A DNA stretch of 51,953 nt from Mogibacterium sp. (GCA_016775335.1 JAEUGJ010000010.1:158850-210802), one strand, 5' to 3'; shown: positions 8,133 through 16,668, counted from the first letter of the stretch. Numbers and translations: made by a program. The notes: generated by a model not told the origin, from the sequence alone.

Positions 8133-8981
8133 ATGCACAAGATTGTACTGAAGAAACAGCTCAGCCACGATATGTTCTGGATTGAGTTCGAGGCACCTTT
8201 TGTTGCAAAGAAAGCGAAACCGGGACAGTTTATTATTTTCCGCGTGGATGAATACGGGGAGAGAGTTCCGATTACCATGGCGGGAACCAATAAAGAGACG
8301 GGAACCGTAACCCTGATTTTCCAGGCGGTGGGAAGAAGCACCATGCTGCTGTCCCAGCTGGAAGTGGGCGATTACATTCAGGACGTGGTTGGACCGCTGG
8401 GAAAACCGACCCACATGGAGGACCTGAAGAAGGTCTGCGTGGTTGGCGGCGGTACCGGAAACGCACTGGCATACCCGGTGGCAAGAGGTCTTGCGGAAGC
8501 CGGCGTGAAGGTGGACATGGTTTCCGGTTTTAAGACCGAGGAGCTGATTGTGCTGAAGGAAGAGTTTGAAGAGGCGGTAGACAATTTCTACCTGATGACG
8601 GACGACGGTTCTGCCGGCGAGAAGGGTTTCACCACCACAAAGCTGGAGGAGCTGATCAAGGCCGGAAACGATTACGATGAAGTCATCACCGTTGGACCTC
8701 CGATCATGATGAAGTTCGTCAACGAGGTGACCAAGCCTTACGGAATCAAGACCATCGCATCTCTCACGGCGCTGATGATCGACGGAACCGGAATGTGCGG
8801 CGGATGTCGAGTTTCCATCAACGGCGAGACCAAGTATGTCTGCGTGGATGGTCCGGAATTCGATGCGGCAGCGGTAGACTGGGACGTACTCATTGCCCGC
8901 AACGCATATTACCACGAAGAAGAGAAGGAAGAACGGGATCATATCTGCCGACTGACAGGAGGTGTAAGACACTATGAATAA
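8133..8981 (+). CDS. nfnA: Ferredoxin-NADP+ transhydrogenase small subunit (NfnA-type)
   Basis: A 282-aa FAD/NAD-binding protein of the ferredoxin-NADP reductase superfamily. The N-terminal FAD barrel includes VPITMAG, the NAD domain has VVGGGTGNALAYP, and the C-terminus has a [2Fe-2S] site (MCGGCRV and YVCVDGP). In Nfn this subunit works with the larger flavoprotein to couple NADH and reduced ferredoxin oxidation to NADP+ reduction by flavin-based electron bifurcation. Its ATG overlaps nothing upstream and follows AAGGAG (8121-8126). The gene overlaps the next by 8 bp, a sign of translational coupling. A PyrK- or sulfide-dehydrogenase-like role is possible but less likely with this partner. 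Confidence 0.88.
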   Translation: MHKIVLKKQLSHDMFWIEFEAPFVAKKAKPGQFIIFRVDEYGERVPITMAGTNKETGTVTLIFQAVGRSTMLLSQLEVGDYIQDVVGPLGKPTHMEDLKKVCVVGGGTGNALAYPVARGLAEAGVKVDMVSGFKTEELIVLKEEFEEAVDNFYLMTDDGSAGEKGFTTTKLEELIKAGNDYDEVITVGPPIMMKFVNEVTKPYGIKTIASLTALMIDGTGMCGGCRVSINGETKYVCVDGPEFDAAAVDWDVLIARNAYYHEEEKEERDHICRLTGGVRHYE

Positions 8982-10356
8982 TCAGATGACAAAGACACCG
9001 ATGCCGTCTCAGGAACCGGATGTCAGAAATAAGAATTTTAAGGAAGTTGCTCTGGGATATACCGAAGAGATGGCGGTAAACGAAGCGCAGCGCTGCCTCA
9101 ATTGTAAAAACAAACCTTGCGTAGCGGGATGTCCGGTAAACGTACGGATTCCGGAATTCATCGCAAAGGTGGCCGAGGGGGATTTTGCCGGTGCCTATGA
9201 AGTAATCACTTCTACCAACTCCCTGCCGGCAGTGTGCGGCCGTGTATGCCCGCAGGAAACCCAGTGCGAAGGAAAGTGCGTTCGCGGAATCAAGGGCGAG
9301 CCGGTTGCCGTAGGCAGACTGGAGCGTTTCGTAGCGGATTGGCACAGAGAGCACATCGGCAACGATAAAGTAGAAAAAATCCCATCCAACGGCAAGAAGG
9401 CAGCCGTTGTCGGTGCCGGCCCGGCCGGACTGACCGCAGCCGGAGACCTGGTGAACAAGGGTTACGAAGTGACCGTTTTCGAGAGCCTCCACAAAGAGGG
9501 CGGCGTGCTGGTATACGGAATTCCGGAATTCCGTCTGCCGAAGGATATCGTCGCATACGAAATCGACACCCTGCGGAAGAAGGGCGTCACCTTCTACCAC
9601 AACGTGGTAGTGGGCAGATCCCTGGACATCCAGGACCTGTTCGATGAAGGATACGACGCTGTATTCGTTGGAACCGGTGCCGGCCTTCCGAAGTTCATGA
9701 ATATCGAAGGCGAGAACCTGGTAGGCGTATATTCCGCAAACGAATACCTCACCAGAATCAACCTGATGAAGGGTTACCTGGACGAGTACGACACACCGAT
9801 CAAAAAGCACAAGCAGGTTGCGGTTGTAGGCGGCGGAAACGTTGCCATGGACGCTGCAAGATGCGCTAAAAGAATGGGCGCCGAGGTCCATGTCATTTAC
9901 CGGAGAGGCAGAGATGAGATGCCGGCTCGTGCCGAGGAAATCGAGCACGCAGAGGAAGAGGGCATTCAGTTCCACCTGCTGAACAACCCGGTTCGCGTTC
10001 TGGGCGACGAGAACAACTACGTGAGCCAGATTGAGTGCATCAAAATGGAACTGGGCGAGCCGGATGCTTCCGGACGTCGCAGACCGGTTGCCATTGAGGG
10101 TTCCGAGTTCACTTTGGACGTAGACGGTGTCATCATGGCTCTGGGTACCAGCCTGAACCAGCTCATCGTGGAGACCACCGAAGGTCTGGACGAGAACGAT
10201 TGGGGCGGTATTCAGATTAACGATGAAACCGGTGCCTGCACCAGAGAAGGCGTGTTCGCCGGCGGCGATGCCGTAACCGGCGCAGCTACTGTAATCAAGG
10301 CCATGGGCGCCGGCAAACTGGCGGCTGCTCACATGGACGAGTACATGCAGAAATAG
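8974..10356 (+). CDS. nfnB: Ferredoxin-NADP+ transhydrogenase large subunit (NfnB; GltD-like)
   Basis: A 460-aa flavoprotein homologous to the glutamate synthase small subunit. The N-terminus holds cysteine clusters for two [4Fe-4S] centres (CLNCKNKPCVAGCP; CGRVCPQETQCEGKC). An FAD Rossmann motif GAGPAGLTAAG and a second nucleotide site VVGGGNVAMDAARCA follow. It starts inside the end of nfnA. No glutamate synthase large subunit is nearby, which supports Nfn rather than GltD. Together the pair balances NADH, NADPH and ferredoxin in anaerobes. Its product ends just before a set of hairpins and a terminator. Confidence 0.9.
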   Translation: MNNQMTKTPMPSQEPDVRNKNFKEVALGYTEEMAVNEAQRCLNCKNKPCVAGCPVNVRIPEFIAKVAEGDFAGAYEVITSTNSLPAVCGRVCPQETQCEGKCVRGIKGEPVAVGRLERFVADWHREHIGNDKVEKIPSNGKKAAVVGAGPAGLTAAGDLVNKGYEVTVFESLHKEGGVLVYGIPEFRLPKDIVAYEIDTLRKKGVTFYHNVVVGRSLDIQDLFDEGYDAVFVGTGAGLPKFMNIEGENLVGVYSANEYLTRINLMKGYLDEYDTPIKKHKQVAVVGGGNVAMDAARCAKRMGAEVHVIYRRGRDEMPARAEEIEHAEEEGIQFHLLNNPVRVLGDENNYVSQIECIKMELGEPDASGRRRPVAIEGSEFTLDVDGVIMALGTSLNQLIVETTEGLDENDWGGIQINDETGACTREGVFAGGDAVTGAATVIKAMGAGKLAAAHMDEYMQK

Positions 10357-10361
10357 GATAG

Positions 10362-10439
10362 CCGCCGGCTGTTTCACAGCGGCGGAGGCCAGGAAAATAA
10401 GGAAGGGAATACCCGCCGGCTGCTATGCAGCGGCGGGTA
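10362..10439 (+). other. Two related GC-rich hairpins downstream of nfnB
   Basis: CCGCCGGCTG / CAGCGGCGG (10362-10371/10377-10385) and ACCCGCCGGCTGC / GCAGCGGCGGGT (10411-10423/10427-10438) share a stem core. Neither has a proper T-run. They may shield the 3' end of the nfn mRNA or be weak terminators before the stronger one at 10461. Confidence 0.6.
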
Positions 10440-10460
10440 TTTACCGATTCGAGGTGATGG

Positions 10461-10500
10461 AGGCAGCCACAGGGGACCTGGGGCTGCCTGCTTTTTTTTT
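10461..10500 (+). terminator. Rho-independent terminator of the nfn operon
   Basis: AGGCAGCC (10461-10468) / GGCTGCCT (10482-10489), then nine T residues. Confidence 0.85.
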
Positions 10501-10550
10501 CTCGGCGAGCCGTTGGGCATTCGGGTCGGGGGCCCCTTATGCTTGAGAGA

Positions 10551-10602
10551 CGTGGTGCCCGTCGACGAAGGCAAAAGGGATTGCGGGGAGTGAGGCACCA
10601 CG
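10551..10602 (+). repeat. Hairpin repeat, stem type 3, copy 1
   Basis: Arms CGTGGTGCC (10551-10559) / GGCACCACG (10594-10602) with a 34-nt loop ending GGGATTGCGGGGAGTGA. The loop aligns with those of stem types 1 and 2 although the stem is different. The 10501-10860 stretch holds this and the next copy and no gene that I can support. Confidence 0.8.
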
Positions 10603-10635
10603 CCGGGTCCGCCTCGTGTCCCTCCGGCTCGGGAA

Positions 10636-10689
10636 ACGTGGTGCCCGTCGACGAAGAAACAAGGGATTGCGGGGAGTGAGGCACCACGT
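10636..10689 (+). repeat. Hairpin repeat, stem type 3, copy 2
   Basis: Arms ACGTGGTGCC (10636-10645) / GGCACCACGT (10680-10689), loop 34 nt, almost the same as copy 1 and 85 bp from it. An inverted relative with the same stem lies at 51680-51735. Confidence 0.8.
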
Positions 10690-10860
10690 CGAGCTCCCCG
10701 CCGTGCCCTAGATGCCCGTGGCGACGGAATACTTATCCCGGGCTCGCCTTGGGCTCCTCTGAATCCGAAAGAAGAGAAGCATTAGACCGACATACAGAAA
10801 GCAACTCTAACAAAACTAGCAAATATTTTTAAACCCGAAAAATCGAATACTAAGTTTAAG

Positions 10861-10924
10861 ATTCCCCTTTTCAGTACCCATTCATTCCGGATGAAAACAA
10901 ACGTGTACTGAAGGGGAATTTTTT
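10861..10924 (+). terminator. Long hairpin with T-run ahead of the pilus operon
   Basis: ATTCCCC..CAGTAC (from 10861) pairs with GTACTGAAGGGGAAT (10905-10919) and is followed by TTTTT. It sits 62 bp before the pilin start codon with no convergent gene. It could be a terminator for upstream read-through or an attenuator if the pilus promoter lies further up. Confidence 0.6.
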
Positions 10925-10986
10925 ATGTGCCATAATATCCCCACAGCAAATGCAAAGTCATCAAACTAAGTTCTAAGGAGGGAAAA

Positions 10987-12372
10987 ATGAGAAAAGAAAA
11001 ACGGGCCAACGGCCCACACACATCACACAGAATTCGGGCGGGCCTGCTGGCCGTCTGTCTGACTTTGGGAGCGGCAATCCCGAGCGGCGCATGGGCTGCG
11101 GGAAAGGATCCTCGCCAGGCGGTTTCCGGCGACGAAGCCACCCTGACCATGGGCAAAATCCTCACGGCCAACCACGCCGGCAAATTCCCGGGTACGTTGC
11201 GGGACGTGAAGTACAAGCTGACAGCGGTGCGGGGTTTTGACAATGCCAACGAAAGCACCGGCGCCAGCGGCAAGCCCATTGCGGCGGAGAACATGCCCAT
11301 GCCGGAAGCGTCCGCTGCAGAACACCATCAGGTAAAAGTAACCGGCACCAATGCAGAGATTACCGTTGGCGATTTTCAGACTGCGGAGCGGGACAGCGAC
11401 ACGAAGAAGAGCCGCGTGACCCCGGTGAAAATTAAGTTTCGTCAGGCCGGCTATTACCTATATAAACTCACGGAAGAAGGCTCCGACCCGGAGATGGTGC
11501 CGGGCGTCACATACGATGATCACAGTTATTTTGTGGCCGTCTACGTAACCAACAAAACCGACGATGCGGGAAACACGGAAGATGGGGTATACGTGCACAA
11601 TATTACATCCTATCGAAACGAATCCGGCAAGGAAAACTATCGGCCGAACCTCTCCGACATCTCCGGAATCACCGACAACGGCGGAACCGATGCCAAGGAA
11701 AACGTCAAAGAAAACCTGGCAAAGGTCGGATCTTCCGACAGCGAGCATCCAAATCAGTTGGAGGCCTATCGTTTCTGGAATGACGCTCACGTCCAGGATT
11801 TGGTAATCACTAACAACGTAAAGGGAAATCTGGGAGACCGGAACAAGGCGTTTGAATTTCAGGTAACGCTGTCCGGTTTGGAACCGGGAACCGCGTACAC
11901 CACGGAGGAAGCGGCGGCGGATACGGGGGATCGAACCTGTGAGAGCGTGAATTTGGTGCGCGCTTCGGTGGGAACGATTCAGGGAAAGACCGTCGTGTCC
12001 GACGAATCCGGAAAAGCGGAATTCACACTGCGTCTGCGGGACGATGAAAAATTCGTTCTGAACGGGCTGCCGGTTTCCGCAGCGTATCAAGTGACGGAGC
12101 AGGCCAGCGACCATATCGCTTCCTATCAGATCAGCGGCTCGGGAAAAACACCGGAAATTCTGAAAAAGATGGAAGCCAACGATATTAAGGAAAAAGCATT
12201 GACCACAGAAGCGGAGCGCGTGGATGCGGAAGACGGCACCGTCACGGTGGCGTTCACAAATGAGCGAAATTTGGCAACCGTCACCGGCGTAGCGGAAAGC
12301 ACGGGCCCGGCGGCACTTCTGGCCATTGCTGCGGCAGGCGCTATTGCTGCTCGCCGCCGGAAATATGAGTAA
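10987..12372 (+). CDS. FctA-like pilin subunit with sortase anchor
   Basis: A 461-aa surface protein. It has a signal peptide (about 1-38, ending SGAWAA), an FctA/Spy0128-type pilin domain (about 45-275) with the typical AGYYLYKLTEE segment and GVTYDDHSYFVAVYV strand, then a DUF7601-like domain (about 278-425). The C-terminus has the motif ATVTG (430-434), a hydrophobic helix, and RRRKYE. It is probably the major pilin of a covalent pilus whose domains may be locked by isopeptide bonds. ATVTG replaces the usual LPXTG and is repeated in the third downstream gene. AAGGAGGG precedes the ATG. The stop overlaps the sortase start, indicating one operon. Confidence 0.8.
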   Translation: MRKEKRANGPHTSHRIRAGLLAVCLTLGAAIPSGAWAAGKDPRQAVSGDEATLTMGKILTANHAGKFPGTLRDVKYKLTAVRGFDNANESTGASGKPIAAENMPMPEASAAEHHQVKVTGTNAEITVGDFQTAERDSDTKKSRVTPVKIKFRQAGYYLYKLTEEGSDPEMVPGVTYDDHSYFVAVYVTNKTDDAGNTEDGVYVHNITSYRNESGKENYRPNLSDISGITDNGGTDAKENVKENLAKVGSSDSEHPNQLEAYRFWNDAHVQDLVITNNVKGNLGDRNKAFEFQVTLSGLEPGTAYTTEEAAADTGDRTCESVNLVRASVGTIQGKTVVSDESGKAEFTLRLRDDEKFVLNGLPVSAAYQVTEQASDHIASYQISGSGKTPEILKKMEANDIKEKALTTEAERVDAEDGTVTVAFTNERNLATVTGVAESTGPAALLAIAAAGAIAARRRKYE

Positions 12373-13120
12373 ATCCCAGGAAAGCCGAGAGCTGGATCGC
12401 TGGGAGCGGCGTGTGCGGCGGAGCATTCGGGCGGACCGCTTCGTCGCATGGCTGTTGAAATGCATCGTACTGACCCTGCTGCTCATGGTGGGTTTTTCCT
12501 ACTGTGACATGTACCGGTTCACCCGGGCGGGAATCGACGGGGTGGAATACCGGGATTTTGCGGCCCTGCGGCAGGTCAACCCCGATGTGGCCGCCTGGCT
12601 CACTTTGGACGGAACCCATGTGGACCATCCGGTGGTGAAGGGGAAGGATAATTTTGAATATTTGGATCGGGACTTCTACGGAAAAACCTACGCCGGCGGC
12701 ACCCTGTTTCTGGACGAGCAATGCCCAAAGGATTTCACCCAAGAGTACCAGCTCATTCACGGACACCACATGGCCGGCGGCGCCATGTTCGGAGATCTGA
12801 AGAAGTATTTGGACAAGAATTTCTTCCGCAAAAACAAAAAGGGCCAGCTGCTGACACCGACGAGTCGATACGATTTGGAGATTATCGGGGCGGGCATTTT
12901 CGATGCCTATGATTCCAAAATCTACAGCATAAACGGGAAGAAGAACCGCCCCATGGAATCCTTCCGTCGGTGCCGGAGGAAACGGCCGGTCCGCAGGAAG
13001 TTCCGGGACCGGCTCCTATGCCTGTCCACCTGCTCCGGAGATATGGACGACCGGAGGATCGTGGTGTTCTGCCGAATGACGGACTCGGAAGAGTCTCACA
13101 CGGAAGGAAGGAAAGAATGA
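12365..13120 (+). CDS. Class B sortase, pilus assembly
   Basis: A 251-aa membrane-anchored transpeptidase with one N-terminal helix (about 27-47) and a class B sortase domain. The catalytic His lies in GHHM (H134), the Cys in LSTCSGD (C223), and the Arg in DDRRIVVFCRM. It would link the pilin and adhesin via their C-terminal signals. Start at 12365 is preferred because ATGAGTAA overlaps the pilin stop; an upstream alternative start lacks support. The stretch at residues 196-216 is unusually Arg-rich, but the frame is open. Class B pilus sortases are known from streptococcal FCT loci (SrtC2), fitting the next gene. Confidence 0.88.
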   Translation: MSKSQESRELDRWERRVRRSIRADRFVAWLLKCIVLTLLLMVGFSYCDMYRFTRAGIDGVEYRDFAALRQVNPDVAAWLTLDGTHVDHPVVKGKDNFEYLDRDFYGKTYAGGTLFLDEQCPKDFTQEYQLIHGHHMAGGAMFGDLKKYLDKNFFRKNKKGQLLTPTSRYDLEIIGAGIFDAYDSKIYSINGKKNRPMESFRRCRRKRPVRRKFRDRLLCLSTCSGDMDDRRIVVFCRMTDSEESHTEGRKE

Positions 13121-13638
13121 CCGAAGAAATTGCGGAAAAAAAGAGAATCGTGAAAAGCATTTGGAAGGGAATCCTGATTCGTGCGGGAACCTTCGCCTTG
13201 ACGCTTTGGATTGTTTTTACGTTCGTATTCGGCGTTTGGATTGCGGACGGAAACGATATGGCACCGGCGATTCGGGAAGGAGACCTGGTGGTGTATTATC
13301 GGTGCGGAAATTTTGCAAATCGGGACAGCGTGGTGTATGAAGCGGACGGGAACGTGTACCTGGGGCGGATTGCCGGATGCGAGGGGGCGGTCATCGGAAA
13401 AACCGAGGATCACCGTCTGACCGTCGATGGGCGGATTCAGCCGGTGCAGCCGGGAATGGGAATTTACAGCGAAACGCCGGCCGGAGATCTAAAGGAAAGG
13501 ATTACCGTGGAACCGGGCCGGTTCTTTATCCTGGGAGACTGCCGGGAGGAGTCCACGGACAGTCGATGCTTTGGAACGGTGGGAAAAGACCAAATTCGGG
13601 GGAAGGTATTTCTCCTGTGGCGACGGCGCAACATATAG
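13117..13638 (+). CDS. SipA-like signal peptidase homologue lacking the catalytic dyad
   Basis: A 173-aa S26-family protein with one N-terminal helix (about 20-43). The conserved boxes of type I signal peptidases are recognisable: box B DGNDMAPAIREGD, box D YLGRIAGCEG, and box E FILGDCREESTDSR. In active enzymes box B has a catalytic Ser before Met and box D a catalytic Lys. Here these are Asp47 and Gly83, so it should not cleave. Streptococcal pilus protein SipA is reported to carry the same Asp and Gly changes and acts as a pilus assembly factor; by analogy this is a chaperone-like subunit. It overlaps the sortase stop (ATGA) and precedes the adhesin by 13 bp. Confidence 0.85.
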   Translation: MTEEIAEKKRIVKSIWKGILIRAGTFALTLWIVFTFVFGVWIADGNDMAPAIREGDLVVYYRCGNFANRDSVVYEADGNVYLGRIAGCEGAVIGKTEDHRLTVDGRIQPVQPGMGIYSETPAGDLKERITVEPGRFFILGDCREESTDSRCFGTVGKDQIRGKVFLLWRRRNI

Positions 13639-13651
13639 AAAGGAGAGGAGT

Positions 13652-16330
13652 ATGACGAGAAAAATAGCGACGCTTTGGCTCGCCCTGATTCTGTGCATGA
13701 TGTATGTGGTTTCCGTGGGTGCGGAGAGCCGATGGATGACGGAAATCAAGGTGAGCTACAGCGCAGAGGGAAATCCGGGAGATGCGGAAGGGGTTTTCCA
13801 ATTGCGGGGAACCACGGAAGATACCCCCATGCCGGAAGGCGCAGAGGGGCACCGGATGCAGGTGCCGGCGGGAGAGATGCGTTCTTTTGGGAAAATCGTT
13901 TTTCCAAGCCCCGGTGTGTATATCTATGAAGTCAATCGACGAAACAATCCGAAAGGCGTCACCGCCCGAGATTCCTCGGTGTACCGGGTAACGGTGGTGG
14001 TGCGAAGCGACGGAGAGGTGCAGCAAGTGATTGAGACGGACGGAGAGAAGGTGACGGAAATTCGGTACAAAGATCGGTATGAGAAAGCAGCTCTGGTGGA
14101 GACGGGGGATGCGAAATCCCTGCTTCTCCCGGGTGTGGGTTTTCTCGGTGCGCTGACGGCACTGTTTTTCCTGCGGAAGAATCGCCGAAAAAGAAAGGGC
14201 GGCCGAACGGGTACCACCATCGGCATGCTGGTTCTTTTTACCCTGCTTACAATCGGCGCGGGCGTGCCCACATACGGTGCCACTAAAGATCTTCGGGTGA
14301 CCTACAACCGGTTCCAAGAGCTGCCGGAGAACTATGCGAAGATCACCGGGCTGCCCCTGCAGGAAGCGGAGATTACCACCACGAACGGAAACATCCACAA
14401 ATACAACGGATACGTGGGGAACAACCAGACGGAAAAGCGGGATTTTGTGGCGTACTACGGAACGGTGAAGTTCGGAACGCGAAATCGAAATGACACAAGC
14501 AATGCGGTTACAAAGGCCAACGAGGTAAAAGGAAATATCACTCTGCGCTGGAGGAATCGGGCGGTTCTTTCGGACAACACCAAGGCCGACGTGAAGGTGG
14601 TGGTGAGCGGATGGACTTTTTCCCTGGGGAAAAATCAGAATTCAAAGATCGGGAATGACACGAAGGTGTACGTACCCATTCTCCAGTCGTCGTCACCGAA
14701 CAGCAAAGCCACGGAGCTGTGCACCGCTTCTCCGCGCACGAAATACAGCGTGAACAACGGAACTACGGCCAATTCGCTGGCAGGAGCCTGCATTACCACG
14801 AAGTGCAATGTGAAGATTCAAATCCTTCAGTCGGGAACGGACACGCCGGTGGATGAAGCCAAATATCCGCGGCTGCTCTTCGGGTTCCGAGATCTGGACG
14901 TGGAGGATACCACCATCGCCAAGGGAAAGAGCGCTGCGGAACGGTATAACGGACCCTACGCAGAGGGTGTGGAGCTGATTTCCGGTTTCGAGAGCCCGGT
15001 GGCGCTGGCGAAGAAAACCGACGCCAACAAAGCGATGCAGACGCTGGAGAAGGTGACAACGGTAGGAGAGAACCTGCGGGTCTGCGGGGACGGTGCGAAG
15101 ATGGAAGCCTACAACAAGGCTACCGGAACCAGCGGCGACAACGGAACCTATTACTCCGGCTTTATTTCTCCGGTGCAGCCTCAGGGTTTCAGTTTTAAAT
15201 GGACGGGCTCCATCAGCATTTCCGGAAAAATGATGGGGACGGCGCTGTGGACGCAGCCGGAGGTGGCGGTGAAAGCCACTCGAGGCGAGGGTGGATCCAT
15301 TCAGAAGGAAGGCCTCACCACTTATATCATCAACAGCTCCACCACCTATGATTACACCCCGGCCAAAGGGTACCGGGTAAAATCCCTGACGGTGGAGGGG
15401 GAACCGACGGACTTCAATCCGGCGGGGGGAACCTATCGCTTCGACCGCTTGTACACCTGCCCGGTGCATCCGCGAAGCGCTAAGACGGGCCGGGAACTGG
15501 AGACCAAAATCTACACCATCGACGTCCAATTCCAACGGATTGAACACAAGATTACCACCAAAGTGACCGGCGGCACCATCGATCCCGACGTGGTGGTGGG
15601 AGAAGGAGACGACGAGACCATACACTACCGTCCGAACGACGGTTATGAATTGGAGAAGGTGACCGTGGACGGCGAAGCGGTGAACGTAAAAGAATATCCG
15701 AGCGAATATGCTTTTACCGACGTTCAGAAGGACCACCATATCGAAGTGGTGTACCGAAAAATTCCGGTGGGGACACTGACCTTGCGCAAGGAAGTGACCG
15801 GCGCTCTGGGCGACCGGAGCAAGAAGTTCGAATTTCAAGTGAGCTTGTCCGGACTGAAGCCTTCCGCTGAATACGAGGCAGACGGCATCAAAGCTGCGGA
15901 CGCAGGAGAACTTACGGAAAAAGGTTTTTCTTCGGATGAAAGCGGGAAGGCGGAACTTCGTCTGAAACTGAAAGACGACGAAAGCGCGCAGTTCAAAGAC
16001 CTTCCGGCAGGAACAACATATCGGATTACCGAAGCGCCCAGCGACCATATCGCCTCCTATCGGCAGAAGGCCACCGGGGAGCAACCGGTCCATCAAGCCG
16101 TTCAGCGGGAAAACGCCGATGCGGGAAAGGAACTTGCCACGGAGGCGGAAGTGTTGGATGAAGCGGATGGAGACATTGAAGTGATCGTCACTAACAACCG
16201 CCCCATCGCCACGGTCACCGGAGTGGGGAACAGCGACGCACCGTATTACGCCGCCGGAATCGTCACACTTCTTCTGTGTGGCGGATGGATTTTCGGTGTG
16301 GTACTATATAAAAGAAAAAAGTATCACTAA
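13652..16330 (+). CDS. Fusion of a minor pilin and a large pilus adhesin, two sortase-type anchors
   Basis: An 892-aa protein that reads like two precursors in one frame. Part 1 has a signal peptide (about 1-24), an FctA/FctB-like pilin domain (about 28-145), VETGD (149-153), a hydrophobic helix (157-174), and the basic stretch RKNRRKRKGG. Part 2 begins at once with a second signal-peptide-like helix (188-206, ending TYGA at 210). It continues with a long adhesin region, an InlB-like repeat (about residues 635-705), a DUF7601-like domain matching the pilin's, and a C-terminal ATVTG (853-857), helix and KRKKYH. GGAGAGGAG precedes the ATG at 13652. No clear ribosome-binding site starts part 2 alone. 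It may be processed to two anchored proteins. Confidence 0.8.
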   Translation: MTRKIATLWLALILCMMYVVSVGAESRWMTEIKVSYSAEGNPGDAEGVFQLRGTTEDTPMPEGAEGHRMQVPAGEMRSFGKIVFPSPGVYIYEVNRRNNPKGVTARDSSVYRVTVVVRSDGEVQQVIETDGEKVTEIRYKDRYEKAALVETGDAKSLLLPGVGFLGALTALFFLRKNRRKRKGGRTGTTIGMLVLFTLLTIGAGVPTYGATKDLRVTYNRFQELPENYAKITGLPLQEAEITTTNGNIHKYNGYVGNNQTEKRDFVAYYGTVKFGTRNRNDTSNAVTKANEVKGNITLRWRNRAVLSDNTKADVKVVVSGWTFSLGKNQNSKIGNDTKVYVPILQSSSPNSKATELCTASPRTKYSVNNGTTANSLAGACITTKCNVKIQILQSGTDTPVDEAKYPRLLFGFRDLDVEDTTIAKGKSAAERYNGPYAEGVELISGFESPVALAKKTDANKAMQTLEKVTTVGENLRVCGDGAKMEAYNKATGTSGDNGTYYSGFISPVQPQGFSFKWTGSISISGKMMGTALWTQPEVAVKATRGEGGSIQKEGLTTYIINSSTTYDYTPAKGYRVKSLTVEGEPTDFNPAGGTYRFDRLYTCPVHPRSAKTGRELETKIYTIDVQFQRIEHKITTKVTGGTIDPDVVVGEGDDETIHYRPNDGYELEKVTVDGEAVNVKEYPSEYAFTDVQKDHHIEVVYRKIPVGTLTLRKEVTGALGDRSKKFEFQVSLSGLKPSAEYEADGIKAADAGELTEKGFSSDESGKAELRLKLKDDESAQFKDLPAGTTYRITEAPSDHIASYRQKATGEQPVHQAVQRENADAGKELATEAEVLDEADGDIEVIVTNNRPIATVTGVGNSDAPYYAAGIVTLLLCGGWIFGVVLYKRKKYH

Positions 16331-16395
16331 AAAATTGCGGGCAGAGCCGGGATTGGACCGAATGCCGCAATTCCGAACGAAGAAAGAAGCGCGAA

Positions 16396-16668
16396 GTGGA
16401 AGAAAATCAGCAGAAGACACAATACGTATATATTCTCCGGTGCGGGGACGGCACCCTGTACACCGGCTGGACCACGGATCTGGAACACCGGGTGGCCATG
16501 CACAATGCGGGCAAAGGGGCCAAGTACACCCGGGCGCGGAGACCGGTGCGGCTGGAATATTACGAGGAATACATGGATAAGACGGAGGCTTTGCGGCGGG
16601 AATGCGTCATCAAGAAGATGACGCGCAGCGAGAAGCTTCGGCTGATTCAAGAGTCGGAAGGGAAATAG
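16396..16668 (+). CDS. GIY-YIG nuclease-domain protein (UPF0213/YhbQ-like)
   Basis: A 90-aa single GIY-YIG domain: YVYILRCGDGTLYTGWT (9-25), TDLEHRVAMHN, KGAKYTRARRPVRLEYYEEY, and a C-terminal KKMTRSEKLRLI helix. Stand-alone proteins of this size are common in bacteria; a DNA-repair or recombination role is assumed but unproven. It starts at GTG with only a weak AGAAAG upstream. It lies 65 bp after the pilus operon and may be read through from it. Confidence 0.85.
   Translation: MEENQQKTQYVYILRCGDGTLYTGWTTDLEHRVAMHNAGKGAKYTRARRPVRLEYYEEYMDKTEALRRECVIKKMTRSEKLRLIQESEGK

Noticed and set aside
8974..10356. Glutamate synthase small subunit (gltD)
   Set aside because: The neighbouring FAD/[2Fe-2S] protein and the absence of a large glutamate synthase subunit favour Nfn.
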